Shown here: positions 36,640 through 48,826 of the stretch, piece by piece | How the letters are laid out: the number at the start of each line of letters is the position of its first letter | How positions within the stretch are numbered: position 1 is the first letter of the stretch | NCBI GenBank assembly: GCA_014529385.2 | Contig: CM043958.1 | Location: forward strand, 156,649,293 to 156,713,292 | Source of the DNA: Adiantum capillus-veneris | Lineage: Eukaryota; Streptophyta; Polypodiopsida; Polypodiales; Pteridaceae | Length of the DNA: 64,000 bases | Direction: 5' to 3' | Translations under genes and position numbers: made by a program | The notes under the pieces: model-generated | What the model saw: the letters and a program-made list of their open reading frames with translations, nothing else | What the model was told of the DNA's origin: nothing | The model's database searches: none

Positions 36640-36875
36640 TGACCCGCGCCGGCCCCGATCCGAGCCGGGCACCTCCATGAGGAAAAGGAACGATGCGAGC
36701 CAGACAGGGCTCTTCGTGACGCGTCCAAACAACGGGCCGTCACCCGTGACCCGCGTCGGCCCCGATCCGAGCCGGGCACCTCCACATGACAAAAAGCAGA
36801 GATGTGAGCCAGACAGGGCTCTCCACAGGAAGAAAAGGCAGATACGAGCCAGACAGGGCTCTTTATGACAAAAAC
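36640..36875. repeat. internal tandem repeats of the GC-rich element
   Basis: The phrase GAGCCAGACAGGGCTCT occurs three times (near 36,697, 36,808 and 36,846). CCCCGATCCGAGCCGGGCAC occurs twice. The phrase GAGCCGGCCCCGTCCGAGCC is itself repeated within each LTR. These explain the long spurious frames on both strands. Confidence 0.85.
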
Positions 36876-37852
36876 AGAGAAAGACCAAAAACGCGACGAA
36901 CCAAGCCAACGGTGTTCGTCGCGCCCCGGCCACGTTTTGTGGCCCATGCTGAGCTAAAGATCCAAACGACGTCCAAACAGGGACCAACTCGCAAGTGCTG
37001 CATTGCGACGGAATGCTCTTTCAGATTCGGCTTTCAAGAAGCCTCCGCGCGGACCAACGCAGCAGGTGGCTCCGCGCACATCGGGTTACCTATTCGGGGA
37101 ACGCTCAAGTACGGGGAATTCTACTTGGGTGTTCAAAGCATATCTTTTCAGCCTTCTGCCAAAACCCCAAAAATACATACACTCACTTTATTCTCAAAAG
37201 TACAAAAACAAAGCATGCCTACTTACTTGCATTTTGGGAACAGTTTTTGATCACTTGCACTTATATGCACCCCTTTGTCCCCACGGCCTCATGCATAGCC
37301 GAGCACTCTTTTCCCACGTTCGACGCGGTCGTCGAACTCTCTTCAAACGGGGGTGTATATAAGGGGTATGAGCCTCCCGAAGACCGGCCACGGGAGGGGA
37401 CCCCCCACCTAGACACTGTAGCCTCACTCCACGCACTCGCGCACCGTGGGGACTCCACGCAAGGTTCCCCGGGGCACGCTATGACCCGTCGGCGGTGCGG
37501 CGGAGCCTGAGGCTACGTGGGGCTAGGGAACCGAGACGCGAGACCCGCGAAGACCCGCGAAACACAAACGGCCGTCGACCCATGGAACGCAACCACGCCC
37601 GAGCCGGCCCCGTCCGAGCCGGGCCCCCGAGAAGGCAACTTGACCCGAGCCGGCCCCGTCCGAGCCGGGCCCTCCTGAGCCGGTGCCGTCCGTGCCAGGA
37701 CCCCTTGAAGCAACACCTTGGTCCCTTGGCTGCGCGCGGGTAGAAATCCCCGCCGGGCCCTTGAAGGTAGAAGTTCCCTCGGCTGCGTGCGGGTAAGAAT
37801 CCCCGCCGGGCCCCCTCCCCGACGCGCCCAGAAACTGGGGCGTCACACTCTC

Positions 37853-38101
37853 CCTCTTATGGAACGTAGCTTTCATATCGTAGCTCAAGCTACGTGTAAA
37901 GGGACTCTTTTCTATCATATTATGTTAAATAGATATTAGCTCGCGCAACCCGCCTATCAATGGGTTTCACTTGCTCTTACCATTGGTACATGTGTATGTA
38001 TGTGTGTGTGTGTATCTTTATCCATCTCCACATGACACACACACAATGGACACTTGTATACCGATACTAAAATGTCAATTTGTCCCTCTTTGTCTTCGAC
38101 G

Positions 38102-38135
<34 letters not shown>

Positions 38136-39100
38136 GGAGGGGGAGGGAGAGAAGGGAGGTTAATGTACATACATCTTCCTTTTTTGTTATCGTGCATTTG
38201 TGTTGCATATATATATAATTATCTTGGAGTTTTTCACTTTTGCTTGCAACCATTTGATACAAATGGTCTTTTTCTCTTTAGATAGATCTTTGAGGTCCCT
38301 TGGGATTAAGACACAAAGATTATTCACACAAAGAGAGGTTAACCCATCCTTCGCTAAGAAAACAATCTGAACATGGGCTATTGAGCACACATACACATAC
38401 GCATGTGCATGTCCACCCAATCCTGTTTTGAATCCTAGCCTATTGCGTCCCCTAACAAATCGTAACTTTGCCAATCTATGGAGGTGGTACTCTCCCCCCA
38501 CCAACTTGCGCCCTCCATCCTAGGTTACCCACCATAAGCTTGCAGCCACCGTGAACATACATGCAAGCTGCAACAAGTGCATATGTGACTGTTCTTAGCT
38601 GCTACAGCGAGTGTAGATGCGACTGCTACAGAGAGAGAACATCAAGGAGTGATGACATGTGTAGCCAGTGGCTCCAAAGCACCATGGAGTAACCAAAGAG
38701 AATGGTGTCATGCATCCTTTTGCCATACAGTACATGTTGCTCGGACACACACATGCGCACACAAATATGCTTTTATTGCCCTACACAACCACACCCACAC
38801 TCAATAGAAACATCTCTCTCTCTCTCTCTCCCTCTCTCTCTCTCTCTCTTGTTGGTCATTTCAACCTCTATAACTACTAGAGTAAAAAAGCCTGATCATC
38901 CACCTGCAGTTATGCAATCAAGTAAGGCCTTTGTTAGCAAGGGCATTGATTAGCGGGAATGTGAAGAGATGGGAGATGGAAGAATATATACTGATAGAGT
39001 AGATATGTCTCTTTGGAGACTCGCTCTCTTACTATCGCGCTCCCTCTCTCTCTCTCTCACACACACACAAGTGCACACTTTGTCACCATGCAGTACTCAT

Positions 39101-39143
<43 letters not shown>

Positions 39144-39221
39144 CACACACACACACACACACACAAAAAGGCACACATGGCCACTCACGAATGTGTCTTC
39201 TTGTAGGAGGAGCTTCATGTC

Positions 39222-39266
<45 letters not shown>

Positions 39267-39447
39267 AAGTGAAAGACGATGCAATCCCACAAAATGAAGG
39301 TTGAAAAGATTCTGGTGGCAGTGTGGCATGTCGCATGGGCAGATTGAAGGTCCCTTGAAGTGTGTGGCTTATGGGTCCAAGTTGGTATGCAGAATGTGAA
39401 ATGCCTGGAATGCTGTTAAAGCTTGTTGGAAACCCAAAAAGGAAATC
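37853..39447. other. microsatellite-rich stretch without gene
   Basis: Contains GA (38,102-38,130), TC plus AC (39,099-39,164) and TC (39,222-39,263) tracts and shorter TC clusters near 38,815 and 39,045. All longer frames cross these repeats and are not supported. Confidence 0.6.
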
Positions 39448-40403
39448 TTGTCTAACTATTGCTCCTTCCTACTAGACTCCTTCTGGTTTGGTTTTTTTGT
39501 AGGAAAAGCTGGTGTTGTGGCTGATAGAAGAGGGCACAAACTCTTTAAAGCTGGAATTAAGAACTGGCAAGACTTGTTAAAAAATGGGGTTTTGAAGCCT
39601 CCTCACTTGCTACTACAGAGAGATTTTCACATCTCTGAAGCAGATGCCAACTGGTGCAAACTGAGGGCAGAGATATGTATGGCACGTTGTGTTGTATCAG
39701 TCAGAGCCTCTCATACCAACTGCAAACTGTCCCACATTACTCAATTGATGAGAAAGCAATTCAAAGTCAAAGGTATAGTTGAGCACTCTCTCAAACAAAA
39801 GCTCAACAGACTGTGGAAGGTATTGTGGAGCAGTAAGCAGTGGACATATAGATTCAAGTGTCTATGGGCATTCCCAAGCTCCAACAAGCATAGTACTTTA
39901 TTATGGCTTTTTATGCATCGGGGAATCTGAACAGCCAAAAGAGCTCTGAAGGCTGGTCTTGGAAATGGGAAATGTAGCAGATGCAAGGTAGAGCTGGAAG
40001 ACTGCTGTCATCTCTGGTTTAATTGCAAAGATAATGAACCCATTATCAAACTGGTGCAAAATGTTCTCTCTCAAGTCTCGCTTAATGTAATGGACTACAA
40101 AGACCTCTTGAACTGCAAAGGGTTGCCAAATATTCCTTTATGGAACCTGTGGAGAGGGCACATCCTCTGGCACATCTGGTTAAAGAGGAATGCTTTTGTT
40201 TTCCTACAGCCTGTCTCCCATCCCCTGTCTATCCTCTTTAATGACCTTAAGTCTTTGGCCACTCAACTATATAGTAAAGCTTGTTATCTGTTGTATGAGG
40301 ATGAAACCATAGCTTCTCTTCAACACAATTTGAGGTGGCAGAAATGGAATGTATGCTTGGCCAAGATTTATCACGCAACAAGACTCAAGATGAAAGAAGT
40401 TTA
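39448..40403 (+). pseudogene. LINE C-terminal remnant with reverse-transcriptase zinc-binding domain
   Basis: A continuous plus-strand reading, broken by one TGA at 39,928, gives the end of a plant LINE ORF2. WSSKQWTYRFKCLWAF is followed by LLWLFMHRGI, stop, TAKRALKAGLGNGKCSRC and EDCCHLWFNCKDN, which is the zf-RVT Cys/His pattern. A tail follows with WRGHILWHIWLKRNAFVF. The TGA stands where Arg is common, so CGA to TGA is likely. No reverse-transcriptase part is seen upstream, as expected for a 5'-truncated LINE. Confidence 0.72.
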
Positions 40404-41349
40404 GCTTTCTAAGAACTTGCTTGGGGCTAACCCACCCCCTTCTTGTGGGTTCTTTGTAATCCCTTCAGAGACAACAAGGACTACGTAGGTCTTTGAAATC
40501 CATCGCATGAGAGCAAATATTCCAAGAAAGAGTCGCTCTTTTAGATCTTGTCAACGGTACTGCATGGCCCCGCGATCACCAGAGAGTCCACACTGCACAC
40601 AGTCTCGTGCCGTGGTCTAGAGAGAGAAGGAGAGAGTTCCCCGGCTGGAGAGGGGGAGGAGAATATTCTGTCATTTCTGGAGCTTCATACGAGGGCCGTA
40701 TGGGCGTATTACGCGCGTATCCAAACCATGATACTAGAACCTTGAAAGTTGCAAAATGAAGTACTCACACCGGGATGACAGAAGCTTTCTGGAGGTAAAC
40801 AAACGACCGTAAGATATTTTGGCAGACTCTCACTGCTCAGCGGCCAGCCAAGCCGACTTGAACGGCCCGCCGGCGGAGCCTAGCGAGAATGATAGAGCGT
40901 TACCACAGAGAGAATAGGCGGCGCAACCTTTTGAGTGTCGCCATCACGCATTAACTAGCCTCACATTTGGGACGCGCGCTCGCACAAAACAATCTCGCAC
41001 TCTCACTGAGGGAGTCATGATGAGGAGTCGTCAGGACTCCTCGGGAGTCGGGAGTCAGAGTCAGGACTGAGGTGACGCTACCGTCGCTTTCTGCAAGTTT
41101 TGCAGTTGCAGGTGCAGGCACGCCATATTTACTACACGCTAGGCCTAGAGCTTTACGAGTTACAAGGCTGACCACCCTCATTTATAAGTGACACCAGCCC
41201 CCCCTCGTGAGATATATGGCAGGGGCGCTTTTTCGGAGGGGCGGGAGGCTTTAGACCGTCGGATCATCGCAGCAGAGGGGGGGGCCTAGAATCTATGGCT
41301 CCAACGTCGCCATGCATTCAACTTCTGGGCTGGATAGGGGGTGCACGTA
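40404..41349. other. GC-richer unassigned stretch
   Basis: No supported gene. A hairpin AGGAGTC-GTCAG-GACTCCT lies near 41,024-41,042 next to repeated GGAGTC motifs, and CACGCCATATTT follows near 41,118. A similar order of motifs occurs upstream of the LRR gene (35,702 and 35,750), so this may be a relic of a related promoter; the evidence is thin. Confidence 0.3.
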
Positions 41350-41552
41350 GCGTTCGGGAAAAATCATTTCTCCAAACATACAAAATTCCTTTTTTTGATT
41401 TTCTCAAGAGGAAATTTTAGAAAATTAGGTTACTTTGTTAGGGTTTTGCACTATTATTCTCTATTTTGGGGCCTTTTCTCCTTGCCCTCAACCAGCATTT
41501 TTGAAATTCAAAACGGCACGATATTAAGTTGAGACACATATTTCCCGAACAC
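41350..41552. mobile_element. MITE-like element, copy 2
   Basis: About 203 bp bounded by inverted ends GCGTTCGGGAAA and TTTCCCGAACAC (one mismatch in 12). The interior matches copy 1 at 32.76-32.98 kb. No coding capacity. A clear target-site duplication was not found, so the superfamily is unresolved. Confidence 0.72.
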
Positions 41553-43020
41553 ACCGTGCCCGTCTCTAGTGCGTGAGGTGGAGGGCTCGAGTCGCGACAC
41601 GATCGCGGGGCGGGGGGGGGGGGGGGTAATTTTTTGCATGGCGGAGATGGGATCAAGAGTAGATTCAATTTTCGTCGTAGATTCCATGACTTCTCACCCG
41701 TGGCGTTTATAAACGAGGCCGCACCATGACACTATCTAACACGAATCTTAATGACTCGGGAGCAGTGGGATTGACAGTCGGTACTACTGCAAATCTCAAG
41801 GAAGGTGGTGACCCCCCGGCTTAGGCTTGCGAATTGAAATCATGACCCCACACACGACAACCCAATGGTCTACCAGAGGCCTGCGTGGGGTGGTTTCTTG
41901 TCCCCAAGACCATTCCACTCCCTTATAAAATAAACTTGAACAACGGAAAAAGTAAACACGAACAAAAAAAGTAAATATAAACAAATTGGATGGCTTTGCG
42001 GGGAACGAGCTTTACTTCAACGCCGTCAATCCCATCGCTTACACTTCATTCAATATTCCGTGTCAAATAGTGCTCAGATTGGTCGCATCTCCCTAGGGTC
42101 TACTCACCCAAGGGGCGAGGGCAAAGGTTGGTCAGTGGCCACAAACAAACCGTCATGGTCCGTGTCCGGCCTCAATGTGAAATTTGCGCTGAGCCGCAAG
42201 CGATGGGATTTTCATTAAAAAAACTTGGGCATAAAATGCTAGGGTAAAGGGGCCAATAAAACGATGGGGTCTTGTTTAGAAACAAACAAACCCTAGTAAA
42301 AAGACATTCTTAAACCAAAAGCAGTTCAAGAATGGGCAAGTGGTCAGTGAAAGTGTGACATGTCCTGCTCTTATTTAGTGTGGCAAGGGTTTAATCCTTG
42401 CTATGAGCATCGGCATTGGGTTCCTTCCTGGCTGGATCACTATTAGCATTGCCACACTAATTCGAAGACGTGCATCACATCTCTTATAGGAGTGTCGCTC
42501 GTAGCTAGGTTTTCTGCCTATAGATACAGCTTTGCATTAGCTCTTGCCTATGCTAAATAACCTTGCGAAAACTTGTGAATGGAAGAGATCAAGGTGTCCC
42601 AATTATGTCGCCTCTAAACCCGCTCCTCTACCTATATAGCAAGTCACATAAGTTTCATAAAGTGGTAAGGTGGTAAGAAGGGGCTCCATAAATGGCTTAA
42701 AAGAAAACTAAATTAATTTCATTGGAAGATTCTTAGTTTCTAAGGTTTGGCATCTGTGATGATATGACAATGGTGGTGGAACCAATGGGAGGTGGATTGT
42801 GAAAGGGTGGGTTGAGAGATCGATCAAGAGACTCTAGGCAAGTGGTAGATAGTTGGGTCCAAGCAACATCTTTGGTATGTAGCAAGTGATATTAGGCAGT
42901 TGCAAAGGGATGGGCTCTCAGAGTCAAGGGGACAAGAGGGGGTCGAAGCCATGTAAGGGATGTAGGGTATCATAGAGCAAGATTTGAAAACGTTTATCGT
43001 GACCTTTTATTGCAGTTTGT
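41553..43020. other. no gene seen
   Basis: About 1.5 kb without a supported gene; it contains a G-rich run (41,607-41,626). No element end could be fixed. Confidence 0.45.
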
Positions 43021-43530
43021 AGAGAGAGAGAGAGTCCAAAATGGGCTGGCCAAAGAAGAGAGGGGGTGGGAGAACAATTTTTTTCCGTTTCAAGTAATAC
43101 TATTACTGTGATTATTATCGCTTCTATTGCCGGACTTATTACGAACCTCCGCTTTGGCGCTTAAACATTCAAATATGGGTATTTTCCTCTGTTTTGCTTG
43201 TGAAAAAAATTTAAAGAGCATCGTTTGAAATTTCAACAAAATAACAAAAAATGATATTAAAACATGAAACAACGGCTATGTGGAAGCTTCATCCCAGAGT
43301 TATGCATGCACCTCTAGATAAAGCAAGCATCGTCCAAGATGAGAAGCCAAACATGGACGACATCTTTTTTCGAGGCAAGGTACTACTTTCTCGAGCTTCA
43401 CATATGCCCACAAGAGCGACCCCTGCGACATCCATCATGTTCTGGATTGGCCCTCACAAACTGAGGAAGTCGCTTCATCCCGTTATAGCAAAACATAGGC
43501 AAGCCTGGTTTACAAGAGGGAGAGAAAGAG
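43021..43530 (-). repeat. family B outer end, left arm of a long inverted repeat
   Basis: This region is the reverse complement, with divergence, of about 63,425-63,990. Shared landmarks are GTCCAAAATGGGYTGGCCAA at the outer edge, ATTATTACCG-type motifs at 43,095-43,145, GTTATGCATGCAC, GATGAGAAGCCAAACATGG-like sequence and GCGACCCCTGCGACATCC-like sequence. It is the 3' part of a family B element in minus orientation. Confidence 0.75.
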
Positions 43531-44029
43531 AGAGAGAGAGAGAGAGATAGAAACAAGAGGGGGTCCACATATCCCTGCCTCTAACCTCCTCACATAAGAA
43601 ACAAGAGGGGGTCTTCCGTGTCCCCCCTCGATGACGCATACCATATGGATTCGCCTCTCGGTGCATGTCGCACGATCCATAGTCTTGTCACTTATTCAAA
43701 TTCCTCATTCGGGCTATTGTATCACATTCAAGCTTAATTAGTAGCAAAAGTATTTAAGCTGGTATGCCTCATTTCCCAAGTTGAATTGCATGCATAGCGT
43801 GAAATGTTTTTTTCCTACAAAACAAAAGAATTGATCCAAAGAGCCATGAACAAGAGAGAAGACCGATACACTAGTGATTGAGAATTTGTTATAGAGTGGA
43901 TAAGGGTGTGTACATTACAAGAGGAAAACTCCAGAACCGCCAACATTACTGTAGTTTAACAAAGAAAAATGGAGAGAGAAATTTTTACGTACACAGTAAC
44001 AATAGCGAGAACTATCACTATAATGGATA

Positions 44030-44125
44030 TTCAAAAATAGATGCGATAATACATGCGATAATATATCCACGATTATTACCGCGTTTATTATTGAAGTCAT
44101 TATCGTGCTTATTACCGCCATGCAA
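44030..44125. repeat. cluster of GCGATAATA / TTATTACCGC motifs
   Basis: At least six copies of a motif like GCGATAATA or its complement occur within 95 bp. Similar clusters lie at 43,095-43,145, 55,690-55,745, 59,715-59,765 and 63,855-63,925. They resemble subterminal transposase-binding repeats of a DNA transposon, here assigned to family B. Confidence 0.6.
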
Positions 44126-44559
44126 ATTTTCAAAAATAAAGATGCTCGTTTGGATCTCCCAAAACTGGGTAGCACAAATGAGCCTGCATAAAACATATTA
44201 AAAATCAATTGTTTTTGAAAATTATAAAAAAAGTGTTCAAATTACAGCTCATACTTTACCTTTATAGATTGAGGTGGAACAGAACAATACTTTGGAAAAT
44301 TTACAACTAAATCCAAATTGACAAATGAGTTTTATATACAAAATACGAAGGTTTTTTGTGTGTCGTAGATCTGCACTTGTAAAAGAGGATTACATACCAA
44401 ATTTCTATCTGTCCTAATCCTCCACGTCCTCATCCTTGTCCTTGTTGTGAGATGCATACGTTGGATCACCTTGGCTACACCAACCAAAGACAATTTAGAT
44501 AAATCAATAACCCAACTTTCAATATAAACTTCATTGTCTTATATACTTACTGCTTGTAG

Positions 44560-45700
44560 CGTTCTGACTACTCAACCGAATTGCTCGTGAGAGATATGAT
44601 GGTTTTCCAACTACCACCACCAAGTACCAAACTCTGTGTGTCTCTCTCGATACTTGGCCATCTCTCTAATAGAACGGCTTAGAGTGATATTTTCCTAAGT
44701 TAACATTAACCAAAAAGGTTTAACAAGCTAAAACACTTTGTTATCCAAACTTGAACAATTAAAAATAACTTACATATTTATCTTTCTAGGCCGTTTTGTC
44801 TCCCGAACCATAGTGCGTGGGAGTTTGCCTAGCCTAAGCTTCGCCTTGTTAACTATGGGATGAGCCCGTTGCAGTTTGCTCAGTCTTTTCTTGCATTGCC
44901 CACTCCCACTCTGCATCTGTTTTGCAGAGTGGGAGTTTGCCTAGCCTGAGCTTTGCTTTATTAATTGTGGGATGAGCCTGTTGCAGTTTTCTGAGTCTTT
45001 TCTTGCAGTGCCCACTCCCACTCTGCATCTATTTTATCATTCTAGGCCGTTTTGCCTCCCGAACCATAGTGCGTGGGAGTTTGCCTAGCCTGAGCTTCGC
45101 CTTGTTAACTGTGCGATGAGCCCGTTACTTTGCTCAGTCTTTTCTTGCATTGCCCACTCCCACTTTGCATCTGTCATGTTCCCACCATGATAGTTCTTAT
45201 CTAGATTCGCGACCTGGTTGGCCGTTGTGCACCGTACACATGATTGCTTATTTTTAAAAAATGTTTTGATATACCTCTCCAACCACCACTATGATGAGAA
45301 ATGCTAGTCGGGGACATTTGGAAACCGAGTATGCAACGCTTCCTTGATGTAGCGCACATGATTGAGTACTTAGTCCTTGAGTTGTTGTAAAGAAATTTTT
45401 ATAGGTTGAGCATATAAGGATCTGTAGATGGCATCGAAAAGCTATGCCCTATGTCGTCCCAAACTCAACCTTGCAACCATACTTTACCTTGTAATATCGC
45501 TCATCTGTGTCTCGCATGGACGCGTCTTTGTCCTCATCCTCTATGGTTGGAGCAACACGCTCCAAAACAGGCGAGTTTGTCTCTCCTCCACCACCAAAAC
45601 ACGCCTTCGAATAGGAGCCCCCGTCTCTCCGCTTATGCTCGCTACCCTGATACGAACTCCATCATGCATACTGGAAAATGCTCGTTGACCACCTGCAAAT
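44560..45700 (-). pseudogene. decayed tnpA-like gene of family B
   Basis: Minus-strand readings give fragments with a plausible transposon tnpA character: a run with FDAIYRSLYAQPIKISLQQLKD near 45.4 kb, NLDKNYHGGNMTDAKWEWAMQEKTEQ near 45.2 kb, and basic repeats with AHPIVNKAKLRLGKLPRTMV. The reading is interrupted by stops and by an internal triplication at 44.79-45.18 kb. Identification is tentative and rests on position in a family B block and general composition. Confidence 0.35.
44790..45180. repeat. three tandem units of about 120-150 bp
   Basis: A unit with GTGGGAGTTTGCCTAGCCT, TGAGC(C)TGTTGCAG-like and CATTGCCCACTCCCACTCTG-like phrases occurs three times, starting near 44,817, 44,929 and 45,074. 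The first and third also share TCTAGGCCGTTTTG before the unit. Confidence 0.85.
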
Positions 45701-46321
45701 TGTCGACAAGGCTCGGGCAAAGCATGAGTCAAATGGAATGGTGTGGGGCTCTATGATGCGAGGGGGTGGGTCCCTGCAACGGAAGGGGGTGGGTTCAGTA
45801 AGAAGGGAGGGTAGAAGGAGGTGATGTCAGTGGGATGCTCTAGACGAATGGAGTCCCTCCGTGGCTCCCCCATGGTGTGGTATGCTAAGAAAGACCATAT
45901 GCTGCAAGCTGTTGTGGATTGTAGAGGCCAAAGAGTTCCTGGGTTAATGCAGGTACTCCTCACATAAGGACAATTAGCACTGGAGATCCGGATCTACAAT
46001 AGGTGGAGGAACCTGGGTAGATGGACCGGCACCTCCAAAGTCATATGAGGGCCATGCCTGCAAATAATGGATAGAAGGATACATTTAAGCTCACCAAAAA
46101 CTATCTATCGATAAATCAAAACCCTGACTTAGGATGTACCGTCTCAAGACTCGAGTCCATTGGAGGCGATGTCCACCCTAAATGGCCGTCCACGTGGGAC
46201 GTGAACCATCCAAAGGAAGAGTTCCTTGGTTGCTCCCCACCTGACGGTTTCTTGTCCGACATCTACAAGAGATGCATTAGAGAGTATTAGAACCTATTCG
46301 AGTTTTACTTTGGCTATACCT
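45701..46321. other. unassigned part of the family B block
   Basis: No coding frame is convincing. The stretch connects the tnpA-like remnant to the pyrimidine tract and may be degenerate coding or leader sequence of family B. Confidence 0.35.
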
Positions 46322-46670
46322 AATCCATCTCTCCCTCTACCTCTTTCTCTCTATCTCTCCCTCTCCCTCTCTCTCCCTTTATCAATCCCTCTTTTTCTCT
46401 CTCTCCCTCCTTACTTCTCCCTCTCCCTCTCTATCTATCTCTTTCTCTCTATTTCCCTCTCCCTCTTGTTTTCCCTATCTCTATCCCTCCTTTTTTTCCC
46501 TCTCCCTCGCTATCTCTATTTCCCTCTTCCTCTACCTCTTTTCCTCTATCCCCCTCTCTTTTTATCTCTATCTCTACCTCTCCCTCTTGTTCTCTCTATC
46601 TCTATCTCTCCCTCTTTCTCTTTCCACCTCTACCTCTCCCTCTCTTTCTATTTTTCTCTCCCTCCCTCAC
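46322..46670. repeat. pyrimidine tract interrupted by element A2
   Basis: About 350 bp is almost pure C and T on the plus strand, built of TCTCCCTCT and TATCTCTA-type units. The same kind of tract resumes at 54,716-54,897 on the far side of A2, so A2 seems to have inserted into one long pyrimidine block. The long Leu/Ser/Pro frame here is an artefact. Confidence 0.85.
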
Positions 46671-46689
46671 CACTACAAGAGGTTGTGTG

Positions 46690-46870
46690 CACTTGTGACG
46701 TTTTTAGCGACAAAAATACATTGGGGTTTTATACTCCCCGGTGTCGCTAAAATTGTTGCTAATAGCATCGTTACGAGAATGTCGCTATATGCGTTGCTAT
46801 AGCAACACTTATAGTGACGGTTACACGCTACCTATAGCGACGTTGCAGAGCCTTATATAGCGACACTTGA
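46690..46870. repeat. subterminal repeats at the 3' end of A2
   Basis: Copies of the CGTCGCTAT motif, many degenerated to TGTCGCTA, CGTTGCTAT or similar, run up to the terminal CACTACAAGAGG. Most changes are C to T or G to A at CG sites. Confidence 0.8.
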
Positions 46871-47291
46871 GAGTAAATTTTTTTGGGTGGCTTGGCATTC
46901 AACCATCAACCATATTGAATGTTTTAATAATAGAGTAAACCTAAATGAATCAAAGATTAGCCCAAATTCACCTTTGAAAGAAAGTGCAAGGTATAGACCC
47001 AAAGTAGTCACCCACAAGACAATATAACCATTAACTCCATCATCCATAGTATTGTTTGCAAAATAAAGATATAAAAGTGACAAAAGTTAATTGATGAAAG
47101 TAAATCAATGACAATTGTATACATCATAGGCAAAATCACTTGATTGTTAAGCTTTGCAAATGTAATAGATACAACACCATTGTCATTATTGAGAAAATAT
47201 ATATGGTTTTCCAATAGTTACAAAAAGACGTATACACGTTATCTCATTATACATGCTATGACAAAAAGAAACTAATGCTATCTAGCTACGG

Positions 47292-48635
47292 CTAGACTGA
47301 TGTCGTTAAATCAGACGTCTCATCGTGTCCAAGCGGCGTATCTGTCGGATTCTGCATAAAAAAACAATAAGACAGTTTTTTGTAAGTATAAACATATAAT
47401 TTACAAAACAATAAAACAAATAGAAAAGAGTAAACCCTAATACTAACCATGCCGTCGAGAACTCAGAATGTCCATCAGGGCGTTTAAGCCCTTTCTGCCT
47501 GCGTACTTGCGCTTGTACGGTGTGGGATCACGTCCTGTCATTGACCGCTGTTCAAAACATACAAAGAATCCATTATGTTAGAATTTAAAAGTACAAATAG
47601 ACGTAACTACCAAACCTAAAGAGCAATGCAAAAACACTTACAAAATCGGCCTCAAATGATGCCCACCCACTGCTCCCCAAGTGGTGCGAGCTCCCTACCT
47701 CTACTCGCGCTTTGGCTGCCTCCTTTTGTTGCTTCCACTTGTTAAGATTCTCGTGCACTGCTCGCTTTGCATTCTTCCAATCTTCTTTGGCCATCCAATC
47801 TGGTATATTCCACCCATGCTTTATTGCTTTTTGCACTTCAAAACGCTTGTGCTTGTAATATTCGCACATTCGAACCTTCATCGGGTCTTCATTGAAGCAC
47901 TTATCCAGTGTTGACACGGGAAACTCGTCATGCAGCATGCTGATGACTCTGTCTTTCAATTCACTTGGTACTTCACTCCAGGTGTTTAGTGTGTAGTGTC
48001 TAAACACTTGAGAGCAAAGATCGCACATGCACGAGATCATTTTCTTTCCTTCATCATCCAAGATGATGCCGTTGCTGAAGTTGACGGAGTATGGCAAGCC
48101 CTCTCGCCTGTGACGCGTGAACCTCGGTGTCCCGGTAGGGGTCTCTAGCAGCGTGTCAATGGGGGTACCGATGTCAAGTGTCTCCACTGGAGTCTGGGCC
48201 CCGAAGCGAGGAGTGTCAACTTCGGTGACTCCCGAAGGAGTAGGTAGTGGTGTGTAGCTAGGAACGGCCGATAGCCGCGCAAAACCTGGCGTAGATGGCG
48301 ATGTCGTGGCTGGTGTGGGGGCGGACAAAGAAGGGGAAGGTAAAGAGCCTCGTCGAACACGAGGCGGTGTCGAGGCATCAACGCATGAGGCAGTGTCGAG
48401 GCATCAACGGTGGCATCCCCACAACAACCGCCGCCGCCACCACTAGAGCGTCAGTGTCTAGACAAGTGTGAAGATTGTCTCATCGACACCGAGCTTTGGA
48501 GCGCGTTGAATGCTCCAAAACAGAGGGAGACCTTGAAGGAGTAGAACGACGTGATGGTGCTCCAGAGCGATGACGATCCTCGTACCACTGCGTCTACTGG
48601 GGTGATAAAGAAGAAAGAAACTCATCATCATCCAT
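47292..48635 (-). pseudogene. tnpA-like gene of A2
   Basis: This is the counterpart of the element A tnpA gene. The basic helical part is well preserved (47,585-48,328), with MISCMCDLCSQVFRHYTLN and KHKRFEVQKAIKHGWN. The following exon reads TGRDPTPYKRKYAGRKGLN. The Ser/Pro-rich N-terminal part (48,330-48,635) is broken by frameshifts, and the C-terminal exon reads past the point where A stops. It probably makes no full-length protein. Confidence 0.85.
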
Positions 48636-48694
48636 ACCTGCATTAAACACACGAACATTTAATCTTAATATTGAATGGAGAAGAAAACATGGAT

Positions 48695-48698
<4 letters not shown>

Positions 48699-48748
<50 letters not shown>
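48699..48748. repeat. (GA)n microsatellite in A2
   Basis: About 25 GA units between the tnpA start and the foldback insertion; element A has no tract here. Confidence 0.95.
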
Positions 48749-48752
<4 letters not shown>

Positions 48753-48826
48753 CATAAAGGGGGAGGGATTCCTGTGTAGAGAGATTCCCGTGTGCATTCT
48801 ACGTATCTTGTAAAAGCACTACGCTT

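Larger units (their letters stand above)
35960..37847 (+). mobile_element. GC-rich non-autonomous LTR element (TRIM/LARD-like)
   Basis: Two direct repeats of 490 bp (35,960-36,449 and 37,358-37,847) surround 908 bp of non-coding sequence. The primer site TGGTATCAGAGC stands two bases after the first repeat (36,452-36,463). A G-rich polypurine-like stretch (ACGGGGGTG) precedes the second. CTCTC flanks both outer ends (35,955-35,959 and 37,848-37,852), a 5-bp target duplication. The LTRs are nearly identical apart from one rearranged block near 36,095 and 37,490, so insertion is fairly recent. No gag or pol domain is visible. The repeat starts TATAAGG, not the canonical TG, so the true 5' border may be a base or two different. 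Confidence 0.88.

Noticed and set aside
35960-37847. GC-rich block as bacterial contamination or a CpG-island gene
   Set aside because: It has LTR repeats, a plant tRNA-Met primer site and a 5-bp target duplication, which fully explain it as an inserted element.
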